Below are positions 10,200 through 21,098 of a stretch of DNA of 64,000 bases, piece by piece. Under the pieces are notes generated by a model. That model saw only the letters and a list, made by a program, of their open reading frames with translations, did no database searches and had not been told where the DNA came from. Every line of letters begins with the position of its first letter. Position 1 is the first letter of the stretch. The position numbers and the translations under genes were made by a program. This DNA comes from Acrasis kona (taxonomy: Eukaryota > Heterolobosea > Eutetramitea > Acrasida > Acrasidae), in contig JAOPGA020001346.1 in NCBI GenBank assembly GCA_026419775.2, forward strand, positions 62,001 to 126,000, written 5' to 3'.

Positions 10200-12964
10200 A
10201 TGTATCGCATAAGAGTGCATTCAATTAGTGCGGTACTACCGGCAAATAAGAAGCAGACCGAGTCGCTTCCAGACTATATTACAAATGAAAAGAATATCTA
10301 CCTTGATGTTTGTGCAGAAACAGGTCAGATTACAAGGTATAAGAATCAATTATGCAGAATCACATTACACAAACAGGAGGATACTACTTGGTTCATTATC
10401 GTGTCCAGGAACAATAGTCTACAATGATGAAATAGTTCAAGCGACCGACTCGCCCCTGAGCATGAGTCTCGTGAGACAAAGCACCATTCTTGGAAGACAC
10501 ACTGTTATAGATTTACCGGATGACTTGACCATGAGGGTTTGTTTGCGTGGTTCGAACCATATCAATTACATAACTTTTAGGAATTTGTATATGCGAGGAG
10601 GAACACACCAGTGTACAGACTTACGTTTTCAATAGAACCTGTAGAATACAAATACGTATTTATGCTTCATACAATCACATGTTTGAAACAAAACAGGTGG
10701 TTTTCGCCAGATCCACTATATGCAGATGTAAAACTAGATAATTCGTTGTTCTTTTAACAATAACAGGTTGAGTTCAATTACAGCGTACACAATGTTTCAT
10801 CACAGCCCACTAATCGCTACTGGCTTGGTTACTTTCAACAGCACGATCAAAGTTTTGCTTTCTCCAGTCATCATCGTAAGTCTCCGATCCAGCATAAACA
10901 CTTAATTTTCAACAAGTGTCATTCTCTACAATGGGTCCTTTTCAAATCACATTCAGAACAAAGCGCTTTGTGGAACAATCTCTAGACTCTTGGACTTTTG
11001 ACATTATAAATCAACCAAAAGAAGAAGAGTTTGTAGAGTTCAACATTGATCAGAAACAAGAACCTTTTGTGTTTGAGTCCAGCGACGAGGTAACCTCCTT
11101 CACCAACCGACTTGATTTAATCATCATTTAGCTCACAAGAACGGTTAATATCAAAAACAACAGATGTAGCTATGCACTCAAATTCACATTATCAAGACAA
11201 AAACTATCTCCGCCAACACCAACGGCACCTCCTCATCCAAAACCAGAATCAGAATCAATCACAAAACAATTCTTGGAAAATGGAATCGTGAGTTCACGTA
11301 CGTTTAGCGAACTAAGCGACGACAACAACGTTGAGATCTGTATAGACGGACTTCAAACTTTCGGTCGTTATTATCACTACATGATGCAAGCTACAAAATC
11401 AATAGACATTTTAGGATGGGAAATTTCACTTTCATTCGGACTCTACTACAACAACGAAACAACGGATAAAAGCATTCTATCGAGAATTCTCGGCAACAAC
11501 AAATGGATCACTCTAAGAGACGTCATTATACACAAGGCATCACAAGGTGTCAGGATTAGGATCATGGTATGGAGGCACCGACTATTAAGCTACGCCAACC
11601 GGTTCATGTACATGGGAGAAGTAACATTGGAACGTGAAGTAGAAAAATTAATTCAAAAAGCAAAACTAGTCAACCTAAAAGTTGTTGTGTTTCATTCTGA
11701 TTTTAATCTTCCTGACAGTAATTCTCCTTACTCCGATCCCTTTACAAAATATCCGGACGCACACATTATTTTTATCATTGTGGGCAACCCAAAAGGACTC
11801 GTCAGCTGTCACCATGAGAAATTAGTTTTGATAGACGCAGAGCTGCCCAATCGATGCATAAGCTTTATAGGAGGATTCGACATGGCCAGAGGTAGATTCG
11901 ACCAACCTCTGCATCAACCGCCACTACCACTTTGGGATTTTTCTAACATTTTGTCACAAACGCCAGGACGTTACGGAGATTACACCATTCAGCCATTATT
12001 AAGAAACATTCGATTCTTGTGGCATGACAATCAGATCATGATTAGAGGAAGTGCCACCAGAGTGTTTCATTTGCATTTCGCACAGAGATGGACGCATGCA
12101 TTCACTGGAGATTGTCACCAGGTTAGACATTTACAATTACCCAACTACAAAGAGTTGGGTCAACCCATGAATGATCCACCTTTGGAATCCAATATGCTTC
12201 ATGAAAAGATTACAATGAGAGTGTTGAGGTCATGGCCAGGTGTTTTCTCCACTCACACGCTGTTGGATAATTTCATCAAATTAATCAGCAACGCACAAGA
12301 TTGTTTGTACATTGAACATCAATATCCATTCCATGATGTATCACTCACTCAGTGTCTTTGTGATCGGTTACAATCGAATCAAAATTTAAGAGTGATCGTC
12401 ATGATGCCCGTCAAGAGCGATCTACCAGGTGGCATAGTGGGAAGTTTATTGGACATTTCACAAGATCAAATATTCGAAAACCTACAAATCATTTACAACA
12501 CTGCACCTACACGCGTCGGAGTTTATGGATTGTTGAAGCAAGAAGCACATTCAAAGGCCATCAAGAGCATTTATGTACATTCTAAATTAATGATCGTCGA
12601 CGATAAGATCCTTTGTAATGGAAGCGCCAACATGGACAATTTGAGTTTTCAACAATCAAGTGAATATAATGTGAATATTTTATCGGAAGCCATTTGTAAG
12701 GAGACCAGGAGGAGATTGATGGAGGAACATTTAGATCATTGGAACCCTGATTATGAAGTGTTCCAAAATGCTTTTGATGCGTTTAGAAGGATAGCTCAAG
12801 CCAATTTGAATAGTATTTGTAGTAATCGTACGGTTATTGCCAGGCCTGCTCCCATGGTTCCGTCTCATGCTAGAATTGCAATTGCGAACGTTGTGAACTA
12901 CCCTAATCCCTTGTCAAAGGCAATGTTTAAGATGGGATTTGAAGCCGGATGTTTTTTTGAGTAA
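10200..12964 (+). CDS. Phospholipase D with two HKD motifs
   Basis: Six exons: 10200-10336, 10377-10536, 10581-10727, 10767-10875, 10917-11089 and 11132-12964, giving 852 residues with consistent phases. Introns are 39-44 nt; the second has a GTTTG donor. The catalytic half carries two HxKxxxxD motifs, HEKLVLID near residue 470 and HSKLMIVDD near residue 725, the latter followed by the typical GSANMDNLS. A conserved QYPFH and RIMVWRH-type segments also fit eukaryotic PLD. PLD hydrolyses phosphatidylcholine to phosphatidic acid and choline. The N-terminal ~240 residues are beta-rich and could be a divergent membrane-binding domain (C2-, PX- or PH-like); I cannot tell which. The exon structure upstream of residue 242 is my own reconstruction; the large last exon is certain. 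Confidence 0.9.
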
Positions 12965-13096
12965 TGTTGGTTGGTAATATCGAAAAGAGTGCTAATCGTG
13001 AAGATAATATTGATCATCAGAGGCGGTCATTATTTTTGCAAAGCATGCTATAAATAAATTATGAAACTTACAATATTATTTATTGATTGACATTTG

Positions 13097-14669
13097 ATGT
13101 TTCTTCTGAGGACGCTGCAGATTTCGCTAGAGGTTGCGTGTCAGACACTGGTATGGATTATTATCGGAACCTACTTCCCTCGCTCCATTTCTCCCATTCT
13201 TGTGTATACAGCATTTGAGGTGGTCATGTTCCCACTAGTTGATATGAACGTGATGCAACCATTGTTTTCAAGCAGCCAAAGTGGAAAATGGATGAGCAAC
13301 AAAGTTAAGCTGCTTACATTATCAATACTGAAATCACTTGTGGCTGCACCATTGAGTTTATACGCAGTAGAGAGGCTCTCGTATCATATTGCGCAAGCTC
13401 ATGACTGGAAAGAAACAGTAGATCTAGATGCTGATTATGAATTTTGGAGCCCTTTGTTCGATGTTTTGAAATGCACCATCATCATGTGCTTGTTTGCAGC
13501 CTCAGGATCTATAAGGAAGAATCTACTCGTGGTCTTCAACCAAATTCTAACAACAACTTTGAAAAATCAACATTCGTATTCTTTTGGAGTATTAGAAAGT
13601 GTAGGATCATTATTTGGAGCTTGTGGAACATTTATTGCTCAACAATACATTTCTATAGAATGGAAAAATGAAAGAACCTCATTTTACTACATCTCATACG
13701 TATTGGGCCCATTATGTGTTGTGGTTGCCTTGGTGGAAATTACCGTCTCATTACTATCAGAGAATACAGAGCAAATCTCAAACGAAAACACAGAACCTAC
13801 AATTGCACAAAATGATGTTGGGTTAGAGCAGATCATTGTAAGTCCTCACAACTAGTAATAATACTAATTAATTTGTTTAGGCCGATGTGGTGGGAAATGA
13901 ATTTTTGTGGACAAATGCTTCGAGATTATTCAAGAACTGGGCTGAGTTGTTTGCAAGTGCTAGGGTGTTCGAAAATGATGCATTGATGTTGGTCTACTTT
14001 TATGGCATGAACCTTGACTTTACAAACGTTGTACTTTATCTTTCATTACATTCTCTTCAAATCTTGTTTTTGAGGTCTCCAAATAACACTGTCTTTTATC
14101 GTACCAGCAGTGAGTCGCTTTGGTTGCTATTGTATCCTTACTGTCGTCATCGTGCCGATATCGAAAATGCTTTGTCTTCAAATAATATAGCACAAAAACC
14201 TTGTGGGTCCTTTATTAAGTTAATCTTTGTTCTACTCAAGTGGTGTCATGCTGCTTTGATCATTTTATCTGTTTTTGTAATCTCAAACAAAACAATCTAT
14301 GAAAGTAGAGAAGAGGTTGTTGCAGATGCTGATCAACATGTCTTTGGATTGTTTATTGCTATAAATTGGATCGCAATGGTTATAGATAACATTTCTTCTA
14401 GAATCGATATAAACAGAGGTGATGCTCTAACCGAAACAGAAGAAACACACAAAAAGAAAGGATACACATCTATATTCAGACAGTGGATGCCAATTGTTGT
14501 GCAATTCATTATGTACATGTTATTGATATTTATTTGTGACCGAATGGATCCCGGCTTGTTCAACTTTAAATGGTTTTTGGATATATCTGCCGTAATGACA
14601 ATCATATCAAGCTTATTGTTCACTATTCACGCCGTCACAAGTAACAAACAATCAAAAGATGTCAAATAA
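13097..14669 (+). CDS. Polytopic membrane protein, unknown family
   Basis: Two exons, 13097-13837 and 13881-14669, with a 43-nt GTAAGT...TTTAG intron, 509 residues. I use the ATG at 13097, just inside an upstream non-ATG frame. About ten hydrophobic segments are visible, for example TLVWIIIGTYF, LLTLSILKSLVAAPLSLYAV, YVLGPLCVVVALVEITVSLL, LLKWCHAALIILSVFVI and MPIVVQFIMYMLLIFIC. Acidic loops (DLDADYEF) lie between them. I do not recognise transporter or enzyme motifs. The stop lies 9 nt from the stop of the convergent gene at 14679. Confidence 0.75.
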
Positions 14670-14678
14670 ACATTTTAT

Positions 14679-16151
14679 TTAATAATTGATTCCTCTCACT
14701 TGATAAGCGTCTTTCAATGAAGTATTAACTCCAAGACGGTGCTGAGAAAGAATGTGTTGCATCACATCTCTCATACCTTCCACTTTGTCTATTCTTCTAA
14801 GTATCTTTTGTTTCTCATCTTCTCCCTTCAACTTCCTGTCTGTTTCTTCTTCTTCCTTGCTCACCGTCTCTACTCTATGGGTCATCTTGAAGGATGATTC
14901 CAAGTAAGGACCAAGAATTAAGCTCAATTGGTAATCGAAAAAGACGCTCTCAATGAATTTCAAATCAGCCTTGAGCTCATCGTGTCTAATGTGTGGTTTT
15001 CCTTCAAGTGCTGTTAAAATGTATCCAAAATCGGGTTTCTTGACTCCCTTTCTTAATATTGCCTCTTCAGCAGCAATTGATCTTTTTACTTTTTGGGGTA
15101 ATCCAATTCTTTCCAAAGTACCAGAGGTGTCCAAGTCGACGCTGGCTGCATGCTTGTACTTTTCAAATTCGTAAGTAAACAACCTAACGCTGTGTCTCCA
15201 TATTCCGCTCTTGTTTCTTGTATCCTTTGCATCATCCTTTGAGGTGTTGATGTTGTAAGCCTTCATGTATGCATACAAAAAGTCAAGAATGTGTGGACTG
15301 TACTTAGGATCCATTTTCTTTTCTGAAAAACGAAATTCGTGGATGTCCTTAACGACTTCTATAATCTTTTTGGATAGATAAATGCGCTTTCTTAAATGAT
15401 GAGTGGTTAGTTTTAATATTTCTTGAGATGGGAAATTTATTCTTTCGAAAGGTAATAGACGGTTGGGTAGATCGACCTCGTCGTCGGAACCTTCTGCCTC
15501 TTCATAATCATCCTCTGTGGCTCTTACATTGGTTTGTTCCAAAACATTAATTTGTGACTCTGTCAAGTTCTTCTTTACTTCCTCACGTCTGTTGAGGGCA
15601 ATTTCCAAAGCCTTTTCTAATTTTTCATCACGTCCTAAAAGTTGCTCTCTTTGTGCGTCCTTGATTAGCTTAAGAAGTTGGAATGAGTCTAAAACTGTAA
15701 AAACTTCTCCATTACGGATGGCATCTTCGCGTAATAGTTCCTTCTCTCTCTTTTGCATTCTTTTTTCGTGATCGTACTCTCTATCAAAAATTTTGATGGC
15801 CTCTCTGAGTTTTAATGTATCGTCTTGTCTCATCAACTCTTTTACTCTTGCTGCTGCGCGATCAATTTCTCTTGCTGCAAAATCGTGGGCAAGGCCACTC
15901 GATGAAAGCTCTTGACCGAATGCAGAGTATCTTTCTATTTGCGCTTTGTATTTGTCACTAGGAAGTATAATTTCTCCTGGAATTGGGGTACGGAAAGGTC
16001 CGTTTGGTGGCGGATTGAGCATCATTGGTTGGACAATCCAAGGAGCAACGTAACAATCTTTGTTTGATTGAAGAGCGCGGTAATGATGAATCATATTCCA
16101 CCCCGAGAGCTTACCCCTTGAGGTGGGCATCGAATACTTCATACGAGACAT
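14679..16151 (-). CDS. Charged, coiled-coil-rich protein of unknown function
   Basis: Single open frame of 490 residues starting at ATG 16151. The N-terminus is unusual (NMIHHYRALQSNKDCYVAPW and a Pro-rich PPPNGPFRTPIPGEIILP). Then come long Lys/Glu/Arg-rich helical stretches likely to form coiled coils (about 95-210), an acidic patch EDDYEEAEGSDDEVDLPNR, and a more globular C-terminal half with RKRIYLSKKIIEVVKDI. No signal peptide or membrane segment. Composition is what one sees in scaffold, ribosome-biogenesis or mitochondrial-ribosome accessory proteins, but I cannot assign a family. It is convergent with the upstream membrane-protein gene, 9 nt apart, and divergent from the TBC gene. Confidence 0.8.
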   Translation of the reverse strand: MSRMKYSMPTSRGKLSGWNMIHHYRALQSNKDCYVAPWIVQPMMLNPPPNGPFRTPIPGEIILPSDKYKAQIERYSAFGQELSSSGLAHDFAAREIDRAAARVKELMRQDDTLKLREAIKIFDREYDHEKRMQKREKELLREDAIRNGEVFTVLDSFQLLKLIKDAQREQLLGRDEKLEKALEIALNRREEVKKNLTESQINVLEQTNVRATEDDYEEAEGSDDEVDLPNRLLPFERINFPSQEILKLTTHHLRKRIYLSKKIIEVVKDIHEFRFSEKKMDPKYSPHILDFLYAYMKAYNINTSKDDAKDTRNKSGIWRHSVRLFTYEFEKYKHAASVDLDTSGTLERIGLPQKVKRSIAAEEAILRKGVKKPDFGYILTALEGKPHIRHDELKADLKFIESVFFDYQLSLILGPYLESSFKMTHRVETVSKEEEETDRKLKGEDEKQKILRRIDKVEGMRDVMQHILSQHRLGVNTSLKDAYQVRGINY

Positions 16152-16733
16152 GGTATGTGGAGCTTGTTTGTAAAGTGTGAAAACTTACAAAATTCAATCG
16201 CAAGAAAGATGAACCAAAGCAACTTTACCAGTGAAAGCTAAAGATGTACAATATGAAATCTATTGCTACTAGCACATCAAAACATTTTGATACTAATGAC
16301 ATTCATAAATTGTGACAGAGGGAAATAGGTTGTTGGACAGAAGACTGTGGAATATTTGGGCGACGAATATCAAAATTTGCGTTCAAGATGTATAGAGTTA
16401 ATGTACTAAGTTGGTTTATTTGTTACTTTATGGTAGATTCTAGTGGTCGACAACAACCACTGAACGTAGGGTGGACATCCTACCACACGAATGCAACAGT
16501 TATCCCTTCGTGTCTATGTCTTGTTATGCAAATAAATTTTATGTCTTAATGCTTGTTGTTTCATCTAATATGTCAAGTTGGTATATCTTATCAATTTCAC
16601 GAACGACTCTTTTGAACGTTGTCGACGAATCTGTCAGAATTGTCATCGATTTTGTAATAGGCCGTACATTATCGTTTTATGTTTAACGTCACTAACTAAA
16701 ATTAGCCATCAAGGAGAGAAGGTCTGGGAACTG
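16152..16733. other. Intergenic, divergent promoter region
   Basis: Between the coiled-coil gene (-) and the ankyrin-TBC gene (+). The frame of the TBC first exon stays open upstream to about 16578 but has no ATG before 16734, so I treat it as untranslated. Nothing else is supported. Confidence 0.45.
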
Positions 16734-18548
16734 ATGGACGTGGAAGAACAACCTGTTAGTGAGCCTGTCATTTACACAGAAATATCAGAAGCAGCAAAAA
16801 GTGGAAATGTTATGCTTTTGCTCAAGCTCCTAACTGGCAGCGAGATGACTGTAGATGAATGTGATAACATTTTGGATGATGCGATGAAACCAATACCTGT
16901 TAAACCTGAGATTGAGGTTCGAAACACTTCTTGTTAATAGTAACCTAAGTTTCAGACCCTAAATTTCACAGAGCCTGATACAGGGAACACACCACTTCAT
17001 TTTGCTGCAAAATTCAACAAAAGTAGTTTGAAATCAACAATTATAAAATAACAAAAGTAGTCGATTGTATAAGTATATTACTAAGATGTGACGGAGTCGA
17101 GGTCAATGCTCCAAATAAAGAGGGGCAAACACCCCTACATTTATCAGTGATTTCGGATGCCATACAGATAACTCATCTGCTATTACACAAGGGTTAGTGT
17201 TCTATTAATGTCGCTTCTAAATTCTTTAGGCGGTGACCTCAACTATAAAGATTTAAGTGACGAAACGCCCGTGACCCTGGCAGTCTCTTTGAAAAGAGAG
17301 TCGTGCTTCAAGCTCATGATGGAGTTTGGAGCCGATGTATCATTATTATATACACCCGCCATGCAGGAGGAAATAAGTAACAGCATACAATATGACCACC
17401 GTGGCTTTGTAATAGATGCGCAAAATGAAAAAGCAACACACCCTAAGCTTGATAGGTAAATAATACATTTTTATAAAACACAAATAACAATTCACAGAGC
17501 CTTACAAGTACAAAACAACAAAGAAGAACTAAGGCTTCCGAAGTGGCAGAAAATGATGCGGAAATGTAAGGCAAATGTACTTAGCGATAAACCAAAGCTA
17601 TTTGGAGGGTATCCACATAAAAAGATTAAGGAACGCGTTAGAAAGGTACTTTGATCCATTTTTAAATGTTTTTAACACGTAATAGGGTGTACCCGATGCA
17701 GCAAGAGCCGACTTGTGGATGGTTCTTAGCGGCGCCGAAGTGCGTAAGGCAAAAAATGCAGGAATATATCAGGAGTTGAGGAAACAGCCTTCAAGACACG
17801 TTAAACAGATAGATTTGGACATTAACCGTTGCTACAGAGACCATAAAATGTTCATTCAACGTTACGGACCGGGGTGAGTGATTTTACAATTTTGTAGACA
17901 ACAACATAATGTAACAGGCAGATTAAACTATTCAACGTGTTGAAAGCATACAGCGTGCACAATGCGAGGCTGGGCTACTGTCAAGGAATGGCTTCCATTA
18001 CGGCTTTGATTTTAATGTACCTGCCCGAAGAGGAAGATGCTTTTTGGCTATTGGCATCAGTTCTTGAAGACGAAAAATATTCCCTAGCCGGTTGCTTTGA
18101 AGATGGGTTTCCAAGACTCTTCGAATCATTTTATATACATGAAAGGATCATTGAGAGTTTTCTACCAAGACTTTATAAACAAATGAGCAAAGCAAAAGTA
18201 GAGACAAGCATGTACGCGACTAGATGGTATATGCAGGTCATGTTGGATATATTACCTTTTGAAGCCTCCATACGGGTGTGGGATTTGTTTATAAGCGAAG
18301 GGAGGAAGGTTGTGTATTCTTTTGCACTGGGTGTTTTAAAAATGAACGAAGAACAGCTCAGGTCGGCCGACTTTGAAAATATGGTACATCAACTAAATGG
18401 ATTAGAGAGATCAGATATTGACTTTACGGAATTGGTACGTTTGGCTACGAAAACCAAGATTAAGCATAAAAAGATTAGTGCTTTTGAGGCAATGTACATG
18501 AAAAATAAGAAAAAGTTGGAGGAGACAAATGGAGGCACTCCAAAGTGA
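16734..18548 (+). CDS. Ankyrin-repeat Rab GTPase-activating protein (TBC domain)
   Basis: Seven exons: 16734-16916, 16956-17022, 17058-17192, 17230-17455, 17498-17645, 17686-17873 and 17918-18548, giving 525 residues. The six introns are 35-44 nt, three with non-GTA donors (GTTCG, GTTAG, GTGAG). The N-terminal ~200 residues form about three ankyrin repeats (DTGNTPLHFAAK, EGQTPLHLSV, DETPVTLAVSL). The rest is a TBC domain. It shows the arginine-finger motif IDLDINRCYRDH and the glutamine-finger motif LGYCQGMAS, both with catalytic residues intact, then the usual WLLASVLE and helices of motif C. TBC proteins speed GTP hydrolysis on Rab GTPases; the target Rab is unknown. It ends 61 nt from the convergent TMEM258 gene. 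Confidence 0.92.
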
Positions 18549-18609
18549 TTTAAAATTTTGTGAAAAGTAAAACAAATGTTGCATAACAAGTTTGTATTTA
18601 ATTAATTGT

Positions 18610-18885
18610 TTAAACATACACTCCACACCAAAGTAATAGGAAAAATAGTCCTAGACCAAGGACAACTGATGCAAGTATTGCCAATACTAACTCTGTCTTA
18701 ATGTTTTTGTTTACTGTGGATGTTGTGGTCTCGTACCTAAAAGGTTTAGCTTCGATATACATTGATAATACTTACACCATAAACCAGGCCATTAGCGCTA
18801 GACCAATTGTGACAAGGGAGACAGCAACCTTGGGGTATGAGGCTGGATCAACAGGACTATGGAATGGCTTGTATGGCAAGGACAT
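18610..18885 (-). CDS. TMEM258: Oligosaccharyltransferase small subunit TMEM258/OST5
   Basis: Small two-exon gene: 18885-18776 and 18736-18610, joined across a 39-nt GTAAGT...TTTTAG intron, 78 residues. It aligns well by eye with human TMEM258: SPVDPASYPKVAVSL against SPVNPAVFPHLTVVL, AWFMVYETTTST against AWFFVYEVTSTK, and the end GLGLFFLLLWCGVYV against GFGVLFLLLWVGIYV. Two transmembrane helices are visible. This is a structural subunit of the ER oligosaccharyltransferase that N-glycosylates nascent proteins. The gene is too short and too split to show as one long open frame. No alternative start upstream; the ATG at 18885 is the first in frame. Confidence 0.93.
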
Positions 18886-19066
18886 CTTCTTTTTGGTTGA
18901 GTTGGTTGATCTAATTACAAAACACGAAATTATATATTGTTAATTCTTGATGGCATTATCTTTATAAAAAAGACATAAGACACATTATAGTAGTGCGTGT
19001 TATGAATAAATTCTACGAAGTATTCAATTTTTTATCCTATATAGTTAAAGTAAACTAATCTATATA

Positions 19067-19138
19067 GCCTCTATGGCCCAATGGAAAGGCGTCGGCCTAC
19101 GGAGCCGGAGATCCTGGGTTCGATCCCCAGTGGAGGTA
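19067..19138 (+). tRNA. tRNA-Arg (anticodon ACG)
   Basis: A complete cloverleaf can be drawn by hand. The acceptor stem is GCCTCTA with TGGAGGT, including two G-U pairs. A D-arm follows TGGCCCAATGG (A box). The anticodon stem TCGGC pairs with GCCGG around loop CTACGGA, giving anticodon ACG. The T-arm CTGGG-TTCGATC-CCCAG contains a perfect B box GGTTCGATCCC. The discriminator is A at 19138. There is no intron and no encoded CCA, as expected for a eukaryotic nuclear tRNA. ACG is normally edited to ICG and reads CGU/CGC/CGA. Confidence 0.97.
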
Positions 19139-19141
19139 ATG

Positions 19142-19145
19142 TTTT
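19142..19145 (+). terminator. RNA polymerase III terminator of tRNA-Arg
   Basis: A TTTT run begins 4 nt after the tRNA discriminator base, the usual Pol III stop signal. Confidence 0.75.
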
Positions 19146-19353
19146 AATGTATGCATGCTTTAATTGTTTCTCCTTTCGGAAATAAAAATATCCAATTTCC
19201 GTCATATTTATTCAGACTATGTGCTACGAATGTACTACCATTCGTTCGTTTTGATTCAGCTCTGTCAAATCACTCTACAGTATTTATTATTGTAAGTATT
19301 TTTATTGTAAGATCTTTTTAAATCTAAAATCAGCACAGCATTCCTACCGAACA

Positions 19354-20956
19354 ATGGCAAAGCATTCTGTTAGTCTAAGTGTATATGATTTGTCAATGGG
19401 AATGGCTTCAAGACTATCAAGATCTTTCACCGGACAACAATTTGATGGTATTTGGCACACTGGCATTGTTGTGTTTGGAAATGAATACTTCTTTGGAGGT
19501 GGTGTACAGACAATGCTTGCAGGAACTACTCCATACGGAACACCCGTAAAAAACGAACAGTATGTCATTTTTACGTACATGATGACATAACACAAATGTA
19601 GACTTGGAGAGACAACAAAGACCAAAGCTGAGTTCGAGCAATTCATCCAAGCGCAAGGTAGAACGCACTTTAGACCTGAACAATATGATTTATTTCATAA
19701 CAATTGTAATAACTTCACTGAGGCTTGTTCTCAATTTCTCTTGAATAAATCTATACCCGACTGTGAGTTGATCATAAATGTAAATTTATTTCTAATAAAC
19801 AGATGTCAAAGGGTTGCCCACTCAATTCCTCAACACTCCAATGGGTCAGACAATGAGGCCTCTAATTGATAGCATGATGGGAAACACTGCATCTCCAATT
19901 GCATCTCCTAACGACCTTGGTAGTGGTGGAGGGATGAACATGGACATGATCAACAACATGATGAGCAATCCACAAATCCAACAAATGGCCAGTCAGTTCC
20001 TGGGAGGAGGAGGCGGTGGAATGCCAAACATGGACATGATCAGAAACATGATGGGTAACATGGGAATGAACAACACACCTTACAACGCACCCCAGCAACC
20101 ATCCCAACCAGTAGTCACACCAGTCGTAGAGTTCAACGACGATCACACCACATTCAGGTACCTGAAAGCAAATGTATCACAAGTGGTCAACAAGTTAAAG
20201 TCCACATTGAAGGCACTACCAAAATACAATTACAACGATCAAGACGATCAAGCTTTAGACACCATTGAAACATTTTTGAAAAACATTGAAAATGAAAAAA
20301 CGACACCAAGTGAGGAGTCACTCAAGAAGCTTTCAAGTTACATCAAAGTCTTACCAGAGAAGCAAGCCTTCCCGGCACTTGACATTTACAGATTACTTTT
20401 AGTGAGCCCATCCGTGGTGCATCATCAAGTTTCAAATACCAATTCTCTACTCTACATTCTAAAGGAATCATATCTCCTGCAATGGACCAAACTCAGCGCA
20501 GCCACTCAGTTGATGTCAATGAGAGCGCTGGCCAACTTGATCACAAGTACCAAAATTGACAAGCCAGAGCACATTTCCAACAATAAGGGAGCGTCGTGGT
20601 TGCTTTCCAACATGACTGGGATCATTGAGATTATTACATTGACGATGACTTTTGAGATGGATGGTCTGCGAAGTTGTGGTGCTAGCGTAGCTGCTAATCT
20701 ATCCTTGTTGCTTCCAAAGAACGATACCAGTGGTCTTGATAAAAAGTTGGTTGATGTGATGGTTAAAAACTTGAGTAGAGAAAAAGTGGAGGAAGTGATC
20801 CATCGAATGGTGTTGACGATTTACAGGTGCTTGAAGAATAATCCATCTCTCAAAGAAGGTGTCAAGGTTCCAATGCTTGCCAGTGCAATGCAAAAAGAAA
20901 GCTGTAAGGGAATTGTAAGAGGAATTATAAAGATGGTTACCTCATCGTCGTCATGA
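19354..20956 (+). CDS. DeSI/PPPDE thiol peptidase fused to a PUL domain
   Basis: Three exons, 19354-19559, 19602-19762 and 19803-20956, giving 506 residues. The N-terminal PPPDE domain (1-~125) has its catalytic dyad: His35 in GIWHTGIVVFG and Cys104 in HNNCNNFTE. This is the DeSI-type deubiquitinase/deSUMOylase fold. A flexible spacer rich in Met, Gly and Asn (MNMDMINNMMSN, GGGGGGMPNMDMIRNMMG) leads to an armadillo-like PUL domain at about 235-505 (FPALDIYRLLLVSP, LRSCGASVAANLSLLLP). PUL domains in PLAA/Doa1 bind the C-terminus of p97/Cdc48. Inferred role: ubiquitin or SUMO removal on Cdc48/p97 substrates. The second intron uses a GTGAG donor. It is convergent with lipin. Confidence 0.9.
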
Positions 20957-21098
20957 ATAAAAAACTAACAACATCATTAAATACACACGGGTCATGTTTA
21001 TTTCAAGTTGTGTGAAAGATCAAAAATTCGATTTTACAAAATCTCTAATAACTCGACCTCTCACATTTCTACAAATAGATCCATCCATAAAGAACTTC

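Noticed and set aside
10549-10558. GGTTCGAACC, a perfect tRNA B-box-like sequence
   Set aside because: It lies in the second intron of the phospholipase D gene, has no A box or cloverleaf around it, and is simply palindromic.
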